Assembly (NCBI RefSeq): GCF_009176705.1
Contig: NZ_AP021846.1
Span: 112,501 to 176,500, forward strand
From: Pseudoalteromonas sp. A25
Lineage (GTDB): Bacteria; Pseudomonadota; Gammaproteobacteria; Enterobacterales; Alteromonadaceae
Length of the DNA: 64,000 bases
Reading direction: 5' to 3'
In this document: positions 9,158 through 19,323 of the stretch, piece after piece
How the letters are laid out: every line of letters starts with the position of its first letter
Position numbering within the stretch: the first letter of the stretch is position 1
Notes under the pieces: model-generated
Database searches by the model: none
Told to the model about the DNA's origin: nothing
What the model saw: only the letters and a program-made list of their open reading frames with translations
Position numbers and translations under genes: made by a program

Positions 9158-10777
9158 TTAGTGTGACTCCTTAATCGGCAGTGTTACAGCGCCATTTCTA
9201 AGTGGGTGCATAGGGATATCAATCGCAGGGCCGTAGGCATTCATGCTAGCACCTTGTATCGCTCTGTTAGCGGTTTTTTGGGGGCATTGACCCGTATTCA
9301 TATAGTTTAACGCAGCCGCAAAGAGCGCTTCGTCAGGCGAGCCAAGCGCTCTAGAGAAATCATCACCAACGGTACATCCTGATACTCTGTTAGATAAGCC
9401 TAGCTCAACATTGTTTTGGCCAGAAGGTACTGGTAAAAAGCCGTCGGCATAGTCACCAAATCCTTTCGCATTTTCACTTCTAAATTGAACGGTATAGTAG
9501 ACTTGCCCACAGTTTGCGGTAGGGAAAAAACCATAAGGCTTGCCACATGTTGGTGCGCCAATCATCACCACATCGACATCTATTCCTCGTAATGCATTAA
9601 TCACCAGCTCACTGGCTGAGCAAGTACTGTTCGTTGTTAATATATATACTCTGTCTAAATTGATACTGGGGAGCGTTTCATCGGTATACACTTGTTCTTC
9701 CCAGTCAATTACTCGATACTCGAAACCCATAGCGCGGTTTTCTGCGGTGCGCTTATCATTGTAAACTGTGTTGCTGAACACCCTTCCTGAATTGTTGGGA
9801 CCTGCTCCCGTATTCGTCGGTCCAGCAATCATATAGGCCAGCTGAGAAGCCATATTGATAAGGCCGCCGCCGTTGTAACGTAAATCAAGTACTAGCTCAG
9901 ATACATTTTTCTGAGCAAAAACCTCAAATGCTTCAATTAGCGGCCTTTGTCCTACAGAAATAAACTGATCAAACTGTAAGTAACCAACACGACGGTCGTT
10001 AATCGTGGTTACTTGATGCTGTCGAACCGGCGTTGAGGCAATATCACCAGCGATCAGAGATACTTCATTGATGCTGCCATTGTTTTTTAGCAGTGTAAAA
10101 GTATGGCTATCTCCGGCTTGAGGGATCAGCGCGTTATTGATGGCTGCCAGTTCATTCGAGCTGGTGGCACTAATGTCTATCCCGTCAATGGCGGCTATGG
10201 TGTCTCCTCTTTCAAGGCCCGCTTGCGCAGCTGGAGAGTTCTCTTGTATGTAAGCTACGCGTATTACCCTCGGAGGGGTGCGATTAACAAAAGCCCAGCG
10301 CACACCATAGCTTGCTGAGACACCTGATTGCGATTCTTTCTTATAGTCTTCGTAGCTTTCTGAAAAGTGGAACTGATCTTTTTGCTTACCAGACGCCGTT
10401 GTAGCCGAGGTTTTCAACGAATTAAAATAAGCTTTAATTGAGTCGAATGTACTCGGGTTTTGATCGGGTATTTCGTCATACCACAGATATGTTTCGTGGC
10501 TAAAAGAGCGCAACCAGAGCTTTTCTAACATGGCGCTGCCTGCTTTATCGGGGTAGGGCGTATTCTCAAAAGGGTCTATACCACTGCGAGGGTTTGCACA
10601 GTAATGTTGGTATTGGCTTGATGGCGGGTATACTGAAGCATTCCACGTTTCTGAAGGCGTGTTAGACGCATTCACTAGAGCAGTTGTGGAGTTATCACTG
10701 CCGCCTCCGCCACAACTTACCAACGTAACGGTAAAAACTAAACTTAAAAGCCTAAAACTGAAATTAGAATTGTTCAT
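9158..10777 (-). CDS. S41 family (C-terminal processing-type) serine protease lipoprotein with PDZ domain
   Basis: The 539-residue protein has a lipobox VSCGGGG (Cys22) with a glycine-rich tether. A PDZ domain (about 165-245) contains SPAAQAGLERGD. The S41 catalytic domain has LDLRYNGGG near 298-305, the nucleophile region TCSASE (Ser387) and a candidate general base in CGKPYG (Lys413). The 26-residue Ser-Lys spacing fits the Ctp-type dyad. It probably cleaves proteins or peptides in the periplasm while anchored to a membrane. It is transcribed first in a pair with the small lipoprotein gene and is divergent from the gene at 11017. The substrate is unknown. Confidence 0.87.
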   Translation of the reverse strand: MNNSNFSFRLLSLVFTVTLVSCGGGGSDNSTTALVNASNTPSETWNASVYPPSSQYQHYCANPRSGIDPFENTPYPDKAGSAMLEKLWLRSFSHETYLWYDEIPDQNPSTFDSIKAYFNSLKTSATTASGKQKDQFHFSESYEDYKKESQSGVSASYGVRWAFVNRTPPRVIRVAYIQENSPAAQAGLERGDTIAAIDGIDISATSSNELAAINNALIPQAGDSHTFTLLKNNGSINEVSLIAGDIASTPVRQHQVTTINDRRVGYLQFDQFISVGQRPLIEAFEVFAQKNVSELVLDLRYNGGGLINMASQLAYMIAGPTNTGAGPNNSGRVFSNTVYNDKRTAENRAMGFEYRVIDWEEQVYTDETLPSINLDRVYILTTNSTCSASELVINALRGIDVDVVMIGAPTCGKPYGFFPTANCGQVYYTVQFRSENAKGFGDYADGFLPVPSGQNNVELGLSNRVSGCTVGDDFSRALGSPDEALFAAALNYMNTGQCPQKTANRAIQGASMNAYGPAIDIPMHPLRNGAVTLPIKESH

Positions 10778-11016
10778 ATTATGCGCTTTTTAAAACTAAT
10801 GACTAAAAGCTAGCAAGGGCAGATTGCAAAGGCAATACAAAAGCACAAAAATCGTTCCGATATTGTTTACTGTTTTAGAAAGTAGCAGCCATCAATAACG
10901 TTGCTCGCCAGTTATAGGTGCAGATAGGACTTTACTATAGCCAGTCAGAGCTTACTTGGTTACACTTGCCTTTAGCAGCTATCTTATAATCAATTAGTTT
11001 AGGTAAATTAAATCAT

Positions 11017-11394
11017 ATGTCAGAAATACAGTTTTTAAACGTCGACTTGGAATTAGAGTCAAAACATGACATTAGCGCCTTAGTAAGTGATTTGAAGCAA
11101 AATGCCATTGTTTTACATTACGATAAAGATGAATATCGCCAATTAGCACGTATTGAAGCGGATGCTGACGTGTTGAGTCCCGATAAGGCGATAAATCACC
11201 TTTGCGAGCTAATTGAATCGTGCTCAAAAGCGGCTTTAAAGCAGTGGCTATCATGTACAAAGCGTACTTTTGACATTGGATTTAACTCAGGTACTTCTCC
11301 AAAGTGTTACTCACAAGCATTACATGCAGATACTTTGCTACGCATTTCAGCCATTGGTGCGGGCTTAGAAATTACTTTGTATCCTACTGAATAA
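11017..11394 (+). CDS. Conserved hypothetical protein, 125 aa
   Basis: This is a small soluble protein without signal peptide or membrane segment. It opens with alternating beta-type sequence (IQFLNVDLEL) followed by SKHDISALVSDL and ends with an FDIGFNSG turn and a beta-rich tail. The FDIG-x-x-SG pattern recalls uncharacterised bacterial families of similar size, but I cannot name one with confidence. It stands alone with about 240 bases on each side. Codon use and length support a real gene, although the ribosome site is weak (an AGGT 12-15 bases upstream). Confidence 0.65.
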   Translation: MSEIQFLNVDLELESKHDISALVSDLKQNAIVLHYDKDEYRQLARIEADADVLSPDKAINHLCELIESCSKAALKQWLSCTKRTFDIGFNSGTSPKCYSQALHADTLLRISAIGAGLEITLYPTE

Positions 11395-11643
11395 AAACTC
11401 TACTTTTTTAGTGTCACTTATTGAGCGGTCTACGTGATGAGGGTAGACCGACTTAAAATTCATTTAAACATTGAAAAAAAAGACTTTGTGACTTGGTGTG
11501 CGATTGCTATGGCGGTTATGTCGCGACAGCTCTTCGTTCCGATAAAAATAAATTTGTTAATTTTATTTTAACGGGTTGCTAAAAAGTTAAATAAGTTTTA
11601 TCTTCTTCTACTCAACAGCACGGATTATTGTCAGGAGTAGAAT

Positions 11644-12804
11644 GTGAAAAAACTAACACAATTAGCATTACCCGCATTATTGGTGGCGATGAGTTTGCAC
11701 GGGCAAGCTGCTGCGTCAACGTTACAAGTTCAACAGGTATTTCCAGCACTTGACGTGTATAACCCTGCCAGCGATCAAATTGCTGGAATGAAACAACAAC
11801 TGGCGCATCAACTTGCTAAGCAATTACCAAGTATAAGCACTCATTTACAAGCACAAATGAGCCAATATCGTTTGCAAGTGCCGTTATCTGAGAATGTTGT
11901 GTCAGGGACGCTAGCAAAACAACTCCAAAGTGCAACAGACTACACGCGCGTATTAAAAGGCTTACCAAGTTCAGCTGATTCTTTATATCAGCTAAGACTT
12001 GCCGATGTGGCTATGCTTGAGCGCTGGCAGCAAGGTGAAGAGGTATTGATTGCTTTTGCGCCTAAAGGCGATGATAAAACTTGGCTACATGTTGAGGCCT
12101 ATGATCAACAAGGTAATACGCATTTGCTTGATGCGCATACATTGCCTAAACAGCCTGTACTTGTGCTAGAAATTGATGGCCGTCAGAGTATGAAAGAAGG
12201 CTTGGCAGTGATGCAAAGTGTCTTTGATAATCGCCTTGGCAAAACAGAGCCATTATCAACAGAGATACAAAGTGATGCGCAACCTATTTCGACTAGCGTC
12301 CTTAAACGAATTCGTCTAAATGACGATGAAGAACCTTGGATCCTAGGTGCCGCAGAAGTATACGGTGTTGTTACTGGTGTAGACCCTAGTCGAGATGAAC
12401 CTGTGCTCGATATCGTTGATATGCCATACCTTGATCACGATGGACGAGATTACACACCAAACCAAATCGTCATTCATTGGGAACGTTACCGTTGGCAAGC
12501 TGCTGATATGTTACTAATGGAGCAAGACGACAACACCAACTATCAAACCTTGGCGACGACATTTTTGGATATCGTGACTCAGGTGATGCGCACAATTCCA
12601 GACCCTAATGTACAGGGGTATGCCATTATTCCTCAGTTAACCAACCAGCTGATCAAGGCAATGCCAAGCTCATGGTTCACTAATGATGATGATTATGTTG
12701 ATGTGTTTTACACCCTATTCGAAGGGCAGCAATATACGGATCATATGGGTGCCAGTGGCAACGCTAAAGTCAGTTTATCTCCCTTAACCATTAACCCTCG
12801 ATAA
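11644..12804 (+). CDS. Secreted protein, probable DUF3103 family
   Basis: The 386-residue protein has a cleavable signal peptide (MKKLTQLALPALLVAMSLHG, cleavage near AAA at 23-25) and an otherwise soluble sequence. It resembles a family of uncharacterised marine gammaproteobacterial proteins (DUF3103), with a Gln-rich helical N-terminal third and an acidic beta-rich C-terminal part. The start is GTG, with AGGAG six bases upstream (11633-11637); the nearby ATG is followed at once by a stop. A terminator follows, so the gene is monocistronic. No catalytic motif is evident, and the family assignment is from memory. Confidence 0.7.
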   Translation: MKKLTQLALPALLVAMSLHGQAAASTLQVQQVFPALDVYNPASDQIAGMKQQLAHQLAKQLPSISTHLQAQMSQYRLQVPLSENVVSGTLAKQLQSATDYTRVLKGLPSSADSLYQLRLADVAMLERWQQGEEVLIAFAPKGDDKTWLHVEAYDQQGNTHLLDAHTLPKQPVLVLEIDGRQSMKEGLAVMQSVFDNRLGKTEPLSTEIQSDAQPISTSVLKRIRLNDDEEPWILGAAEVYGVVTGVDPSRDEPVLDIVDMPYLDHDGRDYTPNQIVIHWERYRWQAADMLLMEQDDNTNYQTLATTFLDIVTQVMRTIPDPNVQGYAIIPQLTNQLIKAMPSSWFTNDDDYVDVFYTLFEGQQYTDHMGASGNAKVSLSPLTINPR

Positions 12805-12821
12805 TTCCCCATTGAGTTGGT

Positions 12822-12853
12822 TAGCAGCCTAATGGACTAGGCTGCCTTTTTCA
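12822..12853 (+). terminator. Intrinsic terminator after the DUF3103-type gene
   Basis: Stem AGCAGCCTA / CTAGGCTGC-type inverted repeat with a short loop, followed by CTTTTT, begins about 20 bases after the stop codon. Confidence 0.85.
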
Positions 12854-12871
12854 ACAATGAGTTATAAGCAA

Positions 12872-12899
12872 AAAAAGCCACGATGAAGTGGCTTTTTAA
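12872..12899. terminator. Bidirectional terminator behind the nuclease gene
   Basis: AAAAAGCCAC / GTGGCTTTTT is a perfect inverted repeat with a five-base loop. It gives a T run on both strands and lies just beyond the stop of the leftward endonuclease gene. Confidence 0.85.
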
Positions 12900-12903
12900 C
12901 GGT

Positions 12904-14544
12904 TTACCAAATTTGTTGCACAAATTCTGGATGATCAACAAATGGGTTACGGTTGCCTTGGAATTCATGGGCCGCTTGGTTGCGAGCGCGCTCTAGATCA
13001 TCTACTGGATCTGCTTGGTGCCAGCGCAGTAACATAGCAACAACCCACGGTTCAAATACTTGAGTCGACGTACCATTGAGTACCGCATCACTGTATGTTG
13101 TGTTGTTTTGCCAGTTACTTATCACATTCTCATACCGCGTAGCCATATAGAAATAAGCACGGGCAAAATCACCTTTAAATTGATCTATGGGCTCAAATAC
13201 CGTCCCTGTATAGTTTAGGGTGCTTGATGCATTGCCTAGCTTACTGCCATTACTAGATACATAAGTGGCGCTGGCAACTTCACCAAATGGAAAGTTACTG
13301 CGCTTTGAGTTCACAAAGCCATCTGTGGCAAAAATATGGTGAATGTCAGAGTTCATAGGTTCTATTTTGCCGCCAAACCAGCTTTTGGGAAAAGAGTGTT
13401 CACGATTGTAACAATCCCCCTCGCTAGAATAGGAACCACATTGATTAGTCACTGCAACATAGGTAATGCTATCTGCACCATTTGGCTGCTCTGAATAGCG
13501 ATCGAGTACAGAATTATCTTTTTCAAAGTAATTGTCGCGCTCTGATTGATCGATAAATTGCCAAATTGCTGAGTAACCCTGTGATTGGTGCGTACTGATT
13601 ATGCTGTGCAGCTGACTTTTCAGTGCATAGCCCGTCAGCCCTGTGGTCGATGCATAATACTCTGAAGGGTCGGTGGGTGTGCCACCGCCGTTACCGCCCC
13701 CATTACCGATGGTAAAGGTGTGCTGTTGTTGGGTCGTAAAGCTGCTGCCTTGTGCGAGTGTGCCGCTAGGTCCAGTTAGGCTGTAAGCGCCATTACCATA
13801 GCTACAACACATGCCATCACCATAGCTATCCAATATGGTGAAAGTGTAGCTATCATCATTTACGCATAGTGTTTCAGAGTAGCTTTTGTTGCTAGCATAA
13901 CCACTGCCAGAAGCGACTTGTGTATTGCTGCTGTTGGTGAGTGTCCAGCTGGTTTCACTGCCATAGTTGTCGGTAGTGAGTGATAAGTTTAAAGATGTGG
14001 CTTGGCAGGTGTTAGTAGGTGGTGGGGGGGTGGCTTCGGTAGGTTGAAAATTATCGATGTAAACAATCTCACTACCATCAAATCCGGTGCCATCATAAAA
14101 GCGCAACCCTACATTGATAGTGGCATTGGCTGTTGCTGTGTATGTGTGGCTAATTTGCTGCCATTGGTTAAGGGTGAATGGATCGGAGTAGCCATGATAA
14201 CCATCGACGATTAAACGTGCTTTTACGCCCCCTTCAGTATGATACACCCATGTACTGAATGTATAGCTTTGCCCCGCTTGAACGCTCACTTGCTGTAATA
14301 AATCGGTGTTGCTTTGTGTGCTGGTATTCACAGTGACTCGTGCCGCAGTTTGGCCAGACTTTATTTGATCACTTGTTGCGCTTAGTGCAACTCCAGAGTC
14401 TACAGTGGTCCAACCTGATGGCTGATTTTGCTGCCAAACTTCAAAATCACCATTGATCACTTGAGCGAGTGAGCTTTGGCTTAACGATGTTAACCCTATG
14501 ACTAGCGCAAGCTTATGTTTAAAGGAAAGTTTCCCGTGTTTCAT
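12904..14544 (-). CDS. Secreted endonuclease I family DNase with N-terminal binding domains
   Basis: The 546-residue multidomain exoenzyme has a signal peptide at 1-27. A jelly-roll module resembling carbohydrate-binding domains (about 28-168, NGDFEVWQ...PSGW and VYIDNFQP) is followed by a Pro linker. A second beta module (about 180-280) carries a DSYGDGMCC motif with paired cysteines. After a Gly-rich linker comes the endonuclease I domain (about 293-546), with the catalytic NREHSFPKSWF (His383) and the metal-site region DIHHIFATDG (402-403). Such enzymes cut extracellular DNA for nutrients or biofilm turnover. Disulfides fit secretion. It is considerably longer than single-domain EndA/Dns (about 230 residues). 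Confidence 0.88.
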   Translation of the reverse strand: MKHGKLSFKHKLALVIGLTSLSQSSLAQVINGDFEVWQQNQPSGWTTVDSGVALSATSDQIKSGQTAARVTVNTSTQSNTDLLQQVSVQAGQSYTFSTWVYHTEGGVKARLIVDGYHGYSDPFTLNQWQQISHTYTATANATINVGLRFYDGTGFDGSEIVYIDNFQPTEATPPPPTNTCQATSLNLSLTTDNYGSETSWTLTNSSNTQVASGSGYASNKSYSETLCVNDDSYTFTILDSYGDGMCCSYGNGAYSLTGPSGTLAQGSSFTTQQQHTFTIGNGGGNGGGTPTDPSEYYASTTGLTGYALKSQLHSIISTHQSQGYSAIWQFIDQSERDNYFEKDNSVLDRYSEQPNGADSITYVAVTNQCGSYSSEGDCYNREHSFPKSWFGGKIEPMNSDIHHIFATDGFVNSKRSNFPFGEVASATYVSSNGSKLGNASSTLNYTGTVFEPIDQFKGDFARAYFYMATRYENVISNWQNNTTYSDAVLNGTSTQVFEPWVVAMLLRWHQADPVDDLERARNQAAHEFQGNRNPFVDHPEFVQQIW

Positions 14545-14845
14545 TTGGTTTCTCTTTTTATTTAAAGTTATATTTTTGCTTTTATGTAAACAAAGGCCGA
14601 GCTTACTGAACCTTTGTTATTGCAATGTTAATATTAGAGTGTCTATTTTTAAAGCAATTCTTTTAATCTGTTTTTGTTGGTGTTTTTGTATATTAATAAC
14701 CAAATGGAATATAAAAGCAGATCTTCGTCTTTTTCTTGTCTGTAGAGATCAGTATGCTGCAGGCATAGAAAAGCTTGCTGCTAACTTTTAGCAAGTTAAA
14801 CACCAATCTGAGCAAACGATGTTTTAGGGTTACGGGGATTATTCG
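14545..14845. other. Intergenic region between divergent nuclease and cysJ genes
   Basis: About 300 AT-rich bases must hold the promoters of both divergent genes. Sulfate-assimilation promoters are usually CysB-dependent, and an AT-rich stretch with ATGGAATATAAAA near 14702-14714 could be part of such a site, but no clear consensus is visible. A reading frame across it is low-complexity and hydrophobic, without a ribosome site. Confidence 0.5.
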
Positions 14846-16654
14846 ATGTTGTTAGGTCAACTTAGTGCTGCGGCAAGCCCGCTCACGCAAGAGCAAGTGC
14901 AAAAATTACAGGGTCTAGTTGCAGAGCTAAATCCAATTCAGCAAGCCTGGGTAAGTGGTTATTTAGCTGCCAATGCTAATACTGCGTCATTAGCTGGTAA
15001 TGTGGGTGCTGCTGGTAGTGCTGTTGAAGCTGCGCCATTGACTATCCTATACGGCTCTCAAACCGGTAATGCGAAGGCTGTTGCGAGCCAATTAAAGTCG
15101 CAAGCTGAAGCGCGAGGTTTAAGTGTTAAGCTTGTTAACATGGCAGATTACAAAACATCGGCGCTTAAAAAAGAGAAGTTTCTAGCCATTGCTGTATCGA
15201 CGTACGGTGAAGGCGAGCCTCCCGAAGATGCTGAAGCGTTACATGCATTTTTAGCCAGTAAGAAAGCCCCTAAATTAGATGGGGTTAAAGTTGCCGTGAT
15301 TGGTCTGGGTGACACAAGTTACGAGTTTTTCTGTCAAACAGCGAAAGACTTTGAACAGCGTTTAACGAAGCTTGGCGCTGATGTAGCTTATCAACGGGCA
15401 GACCTAGATGTTGATTACGAAGAGCAAGCTACACAATGGATAGCGGGTGCATTAGATGTTTTTGAGCCAGATTTAAAAGCGCAGCAACAAAGCCAGAACA
15501 ATGTGGTTAGCATGGGTCTATCAGCACCTGTTGCGCAAAGCCAATATACTAAACAAAACCCGTTTGCGGCTGAGCTGAGCGTAGTACAAAAAATTACAGG
15601 CCGAGATTCAACTAAGGATGTACGCCATGTTGAGATCTCATTAGAGGGCTCTGACATCACCTATCTACCAGGTGACTCTTTGGGCGTGTATTTCTTAAAT
15701 GATGAAGTGCTGGTGGATAAAGTCTTAGCGGCGCTAGAGATAGCTCCAGAAACGTCGGTAACAATTGGTTCAGAGGCATTATCAGTTAGAACTGCGCTGA
15801 TTGAAAAACTAGAACTCACTCAGTCTTACCCTGGCTTTGTAGAAAAGTATGCGCAAGCAACGAATAACGCACAATTATTAGCGTTAGTAGAAGATAAAGC
15901 CGCACTTCGTGAATATATTGAAGCGCGACAAATTTTTGATGTGATCTTACAAAATCCAGCAAAGATTGCCGCTCAAACATTGGTAGAGTGTGCGCGTAAG
16001 TTACAAGCGCGTTTGTATTCTATCGCGTCAAGCCAAGCAGAAGTTGAAGATGAAGTACACCTAACGGTGGGCTTAGTTGAATTTGATGCATTTGGTGAAA
16101 AACATTTTGGTGGTTGCTCAGGTTATTTAGCAAATCGCGCTGAAGAAGGTGTGAAGGTTAAAGTGTTCAGTGAGCACAATGATAATTTTCGTTTACCTGC
16201 CAATGATGAAACGCCCGTGATCATGGTTGGGCCTGGTACCGGTATCGCGCCATTCCGAGCATTTTTACAAGAACGTGAAGTACGCGAGGCGAATGGTGAT
16301 AACTGGTTGTTCTTTGGTAACCCTCATTTTACTCAAGACTTCTTGTATCAAGTTGAAATTCAAGGATACGTTAAGTCAGGGTTGTTGAATAAAGTCGATT
16401 TGGCGTTTAGCCGTGACCAAGCGCAAAAGATTTATGTGCAAGACCGTTTACGCGAAAAAGGCGAAGAGGTGTTTGCATGGTTAGAAAAAGGCGCACATTT
16501 TTATGTGTGTGGTGATGCCAACCGAATGGCAAAAGACGTACACCAAGCCTTGATTGATATTGTTAAAGCCCATGGTGGCAAAGATGACGAACAAGCTGAG
16601 CAATACCTAAAAGAGCTGCGCAGTCAAAATCGTTATCAAAAAGATGTGTACTAA
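14846..16654 (+). CDS. cysJ: Assimilatory sulfite reductase (NADPH) flavoprotein subunit
   Basis: The 602-residue alpha subunit passes electrons from NADPH through FAD and FMN to the CysI hemoprotein for reduction of sulfite to sulfide. The flavodoxin domain begins at about 64, with the FMN phosphate loop YGSQTGNAKA (69-78). An FAD-binding reductase domain follows, with RLYSIASS near 390, then the NADPH-binding region GPGTGIAPFRAF. The C terminus RYQKDVY is the family signature. GGGGAT precedes the ATG by about nine bases. First gene of cysJ-cysI-cysH. Confidence 0.97.
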   Translation: MLLGQLSAAASPLTQEQVQKLQGLVAELNPIQQAWVSGYLAANANTASLAGNVGAAGSAVEAAPLTILYGSQTGNAKAVASQLKSQAEARGLSVKLVNMADYKTSALKKEKFLAIAVSTYGEGEPPEDAEALHAFLASKKAPKLDGVKVAVIGLGDTSYEFFCQTAKDFEQRLTKLGADVAYQRADLDVDYEEQATQWIAGALDVFEPDLKAQQQSQNNVVSMGLSAPVAQSQYTKQNPFAAELSVVQKITGRDSTKDVRHVEISLEGSDITYLPGDSLGVYFLNDEVLVDKVLAALEIAPETSVTIGSEALSVRTALIEKLELTQSYPGFVEKYAQATNNAQLLALVEDKAALREYIEARQIFDVILQNPAKIAAQTLVECARKLQARLYSIASSQAEVEDEVHLTVGLVEFDAFGEKHFGGCSGYLANRAEEGVKVKVFSEHNDNFRLPANDETPVIMVGPGTGIAPFRAFLQEREVREANGDNWLFFGNPHFTQDFLYQVEIQGYVKSGLLNKVDLAFSRDQAQKIYVQDRLREKGEEVFAWLEKGAHFYVCGDANRMAKDVHQALIDIVKAHGGKDDEQAEQYLKELRSQNRYQKDVY

Positions 16655-16703
16655 ACCAAGTACACAAGAATGACCGTCACAGTAGAATTTTTAGGATTGA
16701 GCC

Positions 16704-18422
16704 ATGAGCACAGATTACAAACCAAATAGCAAGCTAGACCCCAACGCAAAGTTTGCAGATAACGAGCGCTTGAAAACGCAAAGTAACTTCTTACGCGGCA
16801 CCATAGAAGCCGATTTAAAAGATCAGCTAACGGGTGGTTTTACTGCAGATAACTTTCAGCTTATCCGTTTTCATGGCATGTATCAGCAAGATGACCGCGA
16901 TATTCGCCCTGAGCGTACTAAACAAAAATTAGAGCCATTGCATAATGTGATGCTGCGTGCTCGTATGCCTGGCGGCATCATTAAGCCACAACAGTGGTTG
17001 GCGATTGATAAGTTCGCACAAGAAAAGTCGATGTATGGCAGCATTCGTTTAACGACCCGCCAAACGTTTCAATTTCATGGTGTACTTAAGCCAAATATTA
17101 AAGAAATGCACCAAATGCTTAACAGTGTTGGCATTGACTCGATTGCAACGGCAGGCGATGTAAACCGTAACGTCCTTTGTACTACAAACCCGGTTGAATC
17201 GGAGCTACATCAAGAAGCGTATGAGTGGGCAACTAAAATTTCTGAGCACTTATTACCACACACCAAAGCGTATGCGGAAATTTGGTTAAACGGTGAAAAA
17301 ACGGAAACTACTGAAGAGCCAATTTTAGGGTCTACGTACTTGCCGCGTAAGTTTAAAACCACGGTGACGATCCCACCGAATAACGAAGTAGATGTGCATG
17401 CCAATGACCTTAACTTTGTCGCGATTGCTGATAACGGCAAACTGGTTGGCTTTAACGTGTTAGTCGGTGGCGGCCTAGCGATGACCCATGGTGATGTGAA
17501 TACGTACCCACGTAAAGCAGACGACTTTGGTTTTATTGCGCTTGAGCATACGCTGAAAATTGCAGAGCACGTAGTGTCTGTACAGCGTGATTGGGGTAAC
17601 CGCGTTAACCGTAAAAATGCGAAGACTAAATATACCCTAGACACGTTTGGAGCGGATGCGTTTAAAGCGGAAGTAGAAAAACGAGCGGGTGTTACATTCG
17701 AAGAAAGTCGCCCGTATGAGTTTACTCACCGTGGCGATCGTATTGGCTGGGTTGAGGGCATTGATGGTAAGCACCATTTAACTTTGTTTATTGAAAATGG
17801 TCGTATTTTAGATTACCCCGATAAGCCATTAAAAACAGGTTGTAGAAAAATTGCCGAAATTCATCAAGGTGATTTCCGTATGACGGCAAACCAAAACCTG
17901 ATCATTGCAGGTGTGCCGTCAGAGCAAAAAGCGCTGATTGAACAAATAGCGCGTGAGCATGGTTTGATCAATGACGCACATACTAACCAGCGTAAAAACT
18001 CTATGGCGTGCGTTGCATTGCCAACGTGTCCATTAGCCATGGCGGAAGCTGAGAGATACCTTCCAGACTTAGTAACTCAGGTTGAGGGCTTACTTGAGAA
18101 GCATGGGGTGGCTGATGACAATATTATTTTGCGTGTTGTTGGTTGTCCAAATGGGTGTGGTCGAGCCATGTTAGCGGAAGTAGGGCTTGTAGGTAAGGGG
18201 CTGGGTAAATATAACGTGTATTTAGGCGGTAACCGTCAGGGAACGCGAGTGCCTAAATTGTATTTAGAGAATGTTGGTGAAGAGGTTTACTTACCTGCGC
18301 TAGATGAACTCATCGGCCAATGGGTGAGTGAGCGTCAAGAAGATGAGTGCTTTGGAGATTTTGTGATCCGTAAAGGCATTGTGGCTGAAGTTAAAGTATC
18401 AAAAACCGACTTTCACGCATAA
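16704..18422 (+). CDS. cysI: Assimilatory sulfite reductase hemoprotein subunit
   Basis: The 572-residue beta subunit carries siroheme and a 4Fe-4S cluster and makes the six-electron reduction of sulfite to sulfide. The four cluster and siroheme cysteines are present in the expected order: C-x5-C in [18 protein letters not shown] (about 435 and 441) and C-x3-C in [11 protein letters not shown] (about 480 and 484). The siroheme-binding arginine-rich [12 protein letters not shown] is near 115. It starts 49 bases after cysJ, with AGGATTG as ribosome site. Together CysJ and CysI form the cytoplasmic holoenzyme. Confidence 0.97.
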   Translation: MSTDYKPNSKLDPNAKFADNERLKTQSNFLRGTIEADLKDQLTGGFTADNFQLIRFHGMYQQDDRDIRPERTKQKLEPLHNVMLRARMPGGIIKPQQWLAIDKFAQEKSMYGSIRLTTRQTFQFHGVLKPNIKEMHQMLNSVGIDSIATAGDVNRNVLCTTNPVESELHQEAYEWATKISEHLLPHTKAYAEIWLNGEKTETTEEPILGSTYLPRKFKTTVTIPPNNEVDVHANDLNFVAIADNGKLVGFNVLVGGGLAMTHGDVNTYPRKADDFGFIALEHTLKIAEHVVSVQRDWGNRVNRKNAKTKYTLDTFGADAFKAEVEKRAGVTFEESRPYEFTHRGDRIGWVEGIDGKHHLTLFIENGRILDYPDKPLKTGCRKIAEIHQGDFRMTANQNLIIAGVPSEQKALIEQIAREHGLINDAHTNQRKNSMACVALPTCPLAMAEAERYLPDLVTQVEGLLEKHGVADDNIILRVVGCPNGCGRAMLAEVGLVGKGLGKYNVYLGGNRQGTRVPKLYLENVGEEVYLPALDELIGQWVSERQEDECFGDFVIRKGIVAEVKVSKTDFHA

Positions 18423-18468
18423 ATAATAGGTGACTTGGCAAGTACGCTTGCCAAGCTAGGAATGACTA

Positions 18469-19209
18469 ATGAGCGACTACAAAACACTCTTACAGTTAGA
18501 TGGCGAAGAACAAGCAGCATTGCTCGCTCAAGCGAATGAGTTGTTAAAGCCGATGACGCCACAGCAACGTGTAGCATGGGCTTTAGAGCATCTACCTGAT
18601 ACGGCTTTTTTGTCATCAAGCTTTGGTATTCAAGCTGCTGTGATGCTGCACTTGGTGACATCAGAGCGTGCTGATATTCCTGTAGTATTAACGGATACCG
18701 GTTATTTGTTTCCAGAAACCTATCAGTTTGTGGACCATTTAACTGAGCGCTTAAATTTAAACTTAAAAGTGTATCGTGCTGCTTTAAGCCCTGCATGGCA
18801 AGAAGCCAAATTTGGCAAATTGTGGGAGCAAGGGCAAGATGGTATTAAGCAATACAATACATTGAACAAAGTAGAACCAATGACGCGTGCACTGCAAGAG
18901 CTCAGTGCTGGCACTTGGTTCAGCGGTCTGCGACGCGACCAAGCGTCTAGTCGTGCAGACAAGCAAACACTAGAGATAAGCAGAGGCACGGTAAAAGTGT
19001 ATCCGATCATTGAGTGGAGCAACCGTGATGTTTATCAATACCTGACAAAGCATGACTTACCGTATCACCCACTTTGGGAGCAAGGGTACGTGTCTATGGG
19101 CGATGTGCATACAACGCGTAAGTTAGAGCCTGGTATGAGTGAAGAAGAAACGCGTTTCTTTGGTCTTAATCGTGAATGTGGTTTGCATATTGACGGTGAT
19201 GGCATTTAA
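18469..19209 (+). CDS. cysH: Phosphoadenosine phosphosulfate (PAPS) reductase
   Basis: The 246-residue enzyme uses thioredoxin to reduce PAPS to sulfite and PAP, the step before Cys[16 protein letters not shown] (about 44-57) is the PP-loop-like nucleotide region. The C-terminal ECGLHIDG holds the catalytic cysteine at 237. It lacks the extra cysteine pairs of the iron-sulfur APS reductases, so PAPS rather than APS is the substrate. It begins 46 bases after cysI and is followed by a terminator, closing the operon. The PAP by-product would be removed by CysQ at 33482-34276. Confidence 0.96.
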   Translation: MSDYKTLLQLDGEEQAALLAQANELLKPMTPQQRVAWALEHLPDTAFLSSSFGIQAAVMLHLVTSERADIPVVLTDTGYLFPETYQFVDHLTERLNLNLKVYRAALSPAWQEAKFGKLWEQGQDGIKQYNTLNKVEPMTRALQELSAGTWFSGLRRDQASSRADKQTLEISRGTVKVYPIIEWSNRDVYQYLTKHDLPYHPLWEQGYVSMGDVHTTRKLEPGMSEEETRFFGLNRECGLHIDGDGI

Positions 19210-19234
19210 ACATTCTCCAGCCATGGAGGAGGCT

Positions 19235-19263
19235 AAAAGCACAACTTCGGTTGTGCTTTTTTA
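19235..19263 (+). terminator. Terminator of the cysJIH operon
   Basis: AAAAGCACAAC / GTTGTGCTTTT with the stable TTCG loop is followed by a T run, 26 bases after the cysH stop. It is a very strong intrinsic terminator. Confidence 0.93.
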
Positions 19264-19323
19264 TTGCTTATTTTCGGTGTATGCTGCGATTGAGAGCTAT
19301 TGCAAAGTGCAGAGGAAGTAAGG

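Noticed and set aside
11425..11450. Hairpin CGGTCTAC...GTAGACCG between 11394 and 11644
   Set aside because: The stem is good but there is no T run on either strand and no other context, so its role cannot be stated; it may end the upstream transcript weakly.
14498..14791. 97-codon frame upstream of cysJ
   Set aside because: It starts inside the nuclease signal-peptide region on the opposite strand, is low-complexity and hydrophobic, and has no ribosome site. It is most likely the open shadow of an AT-rich promoter region.
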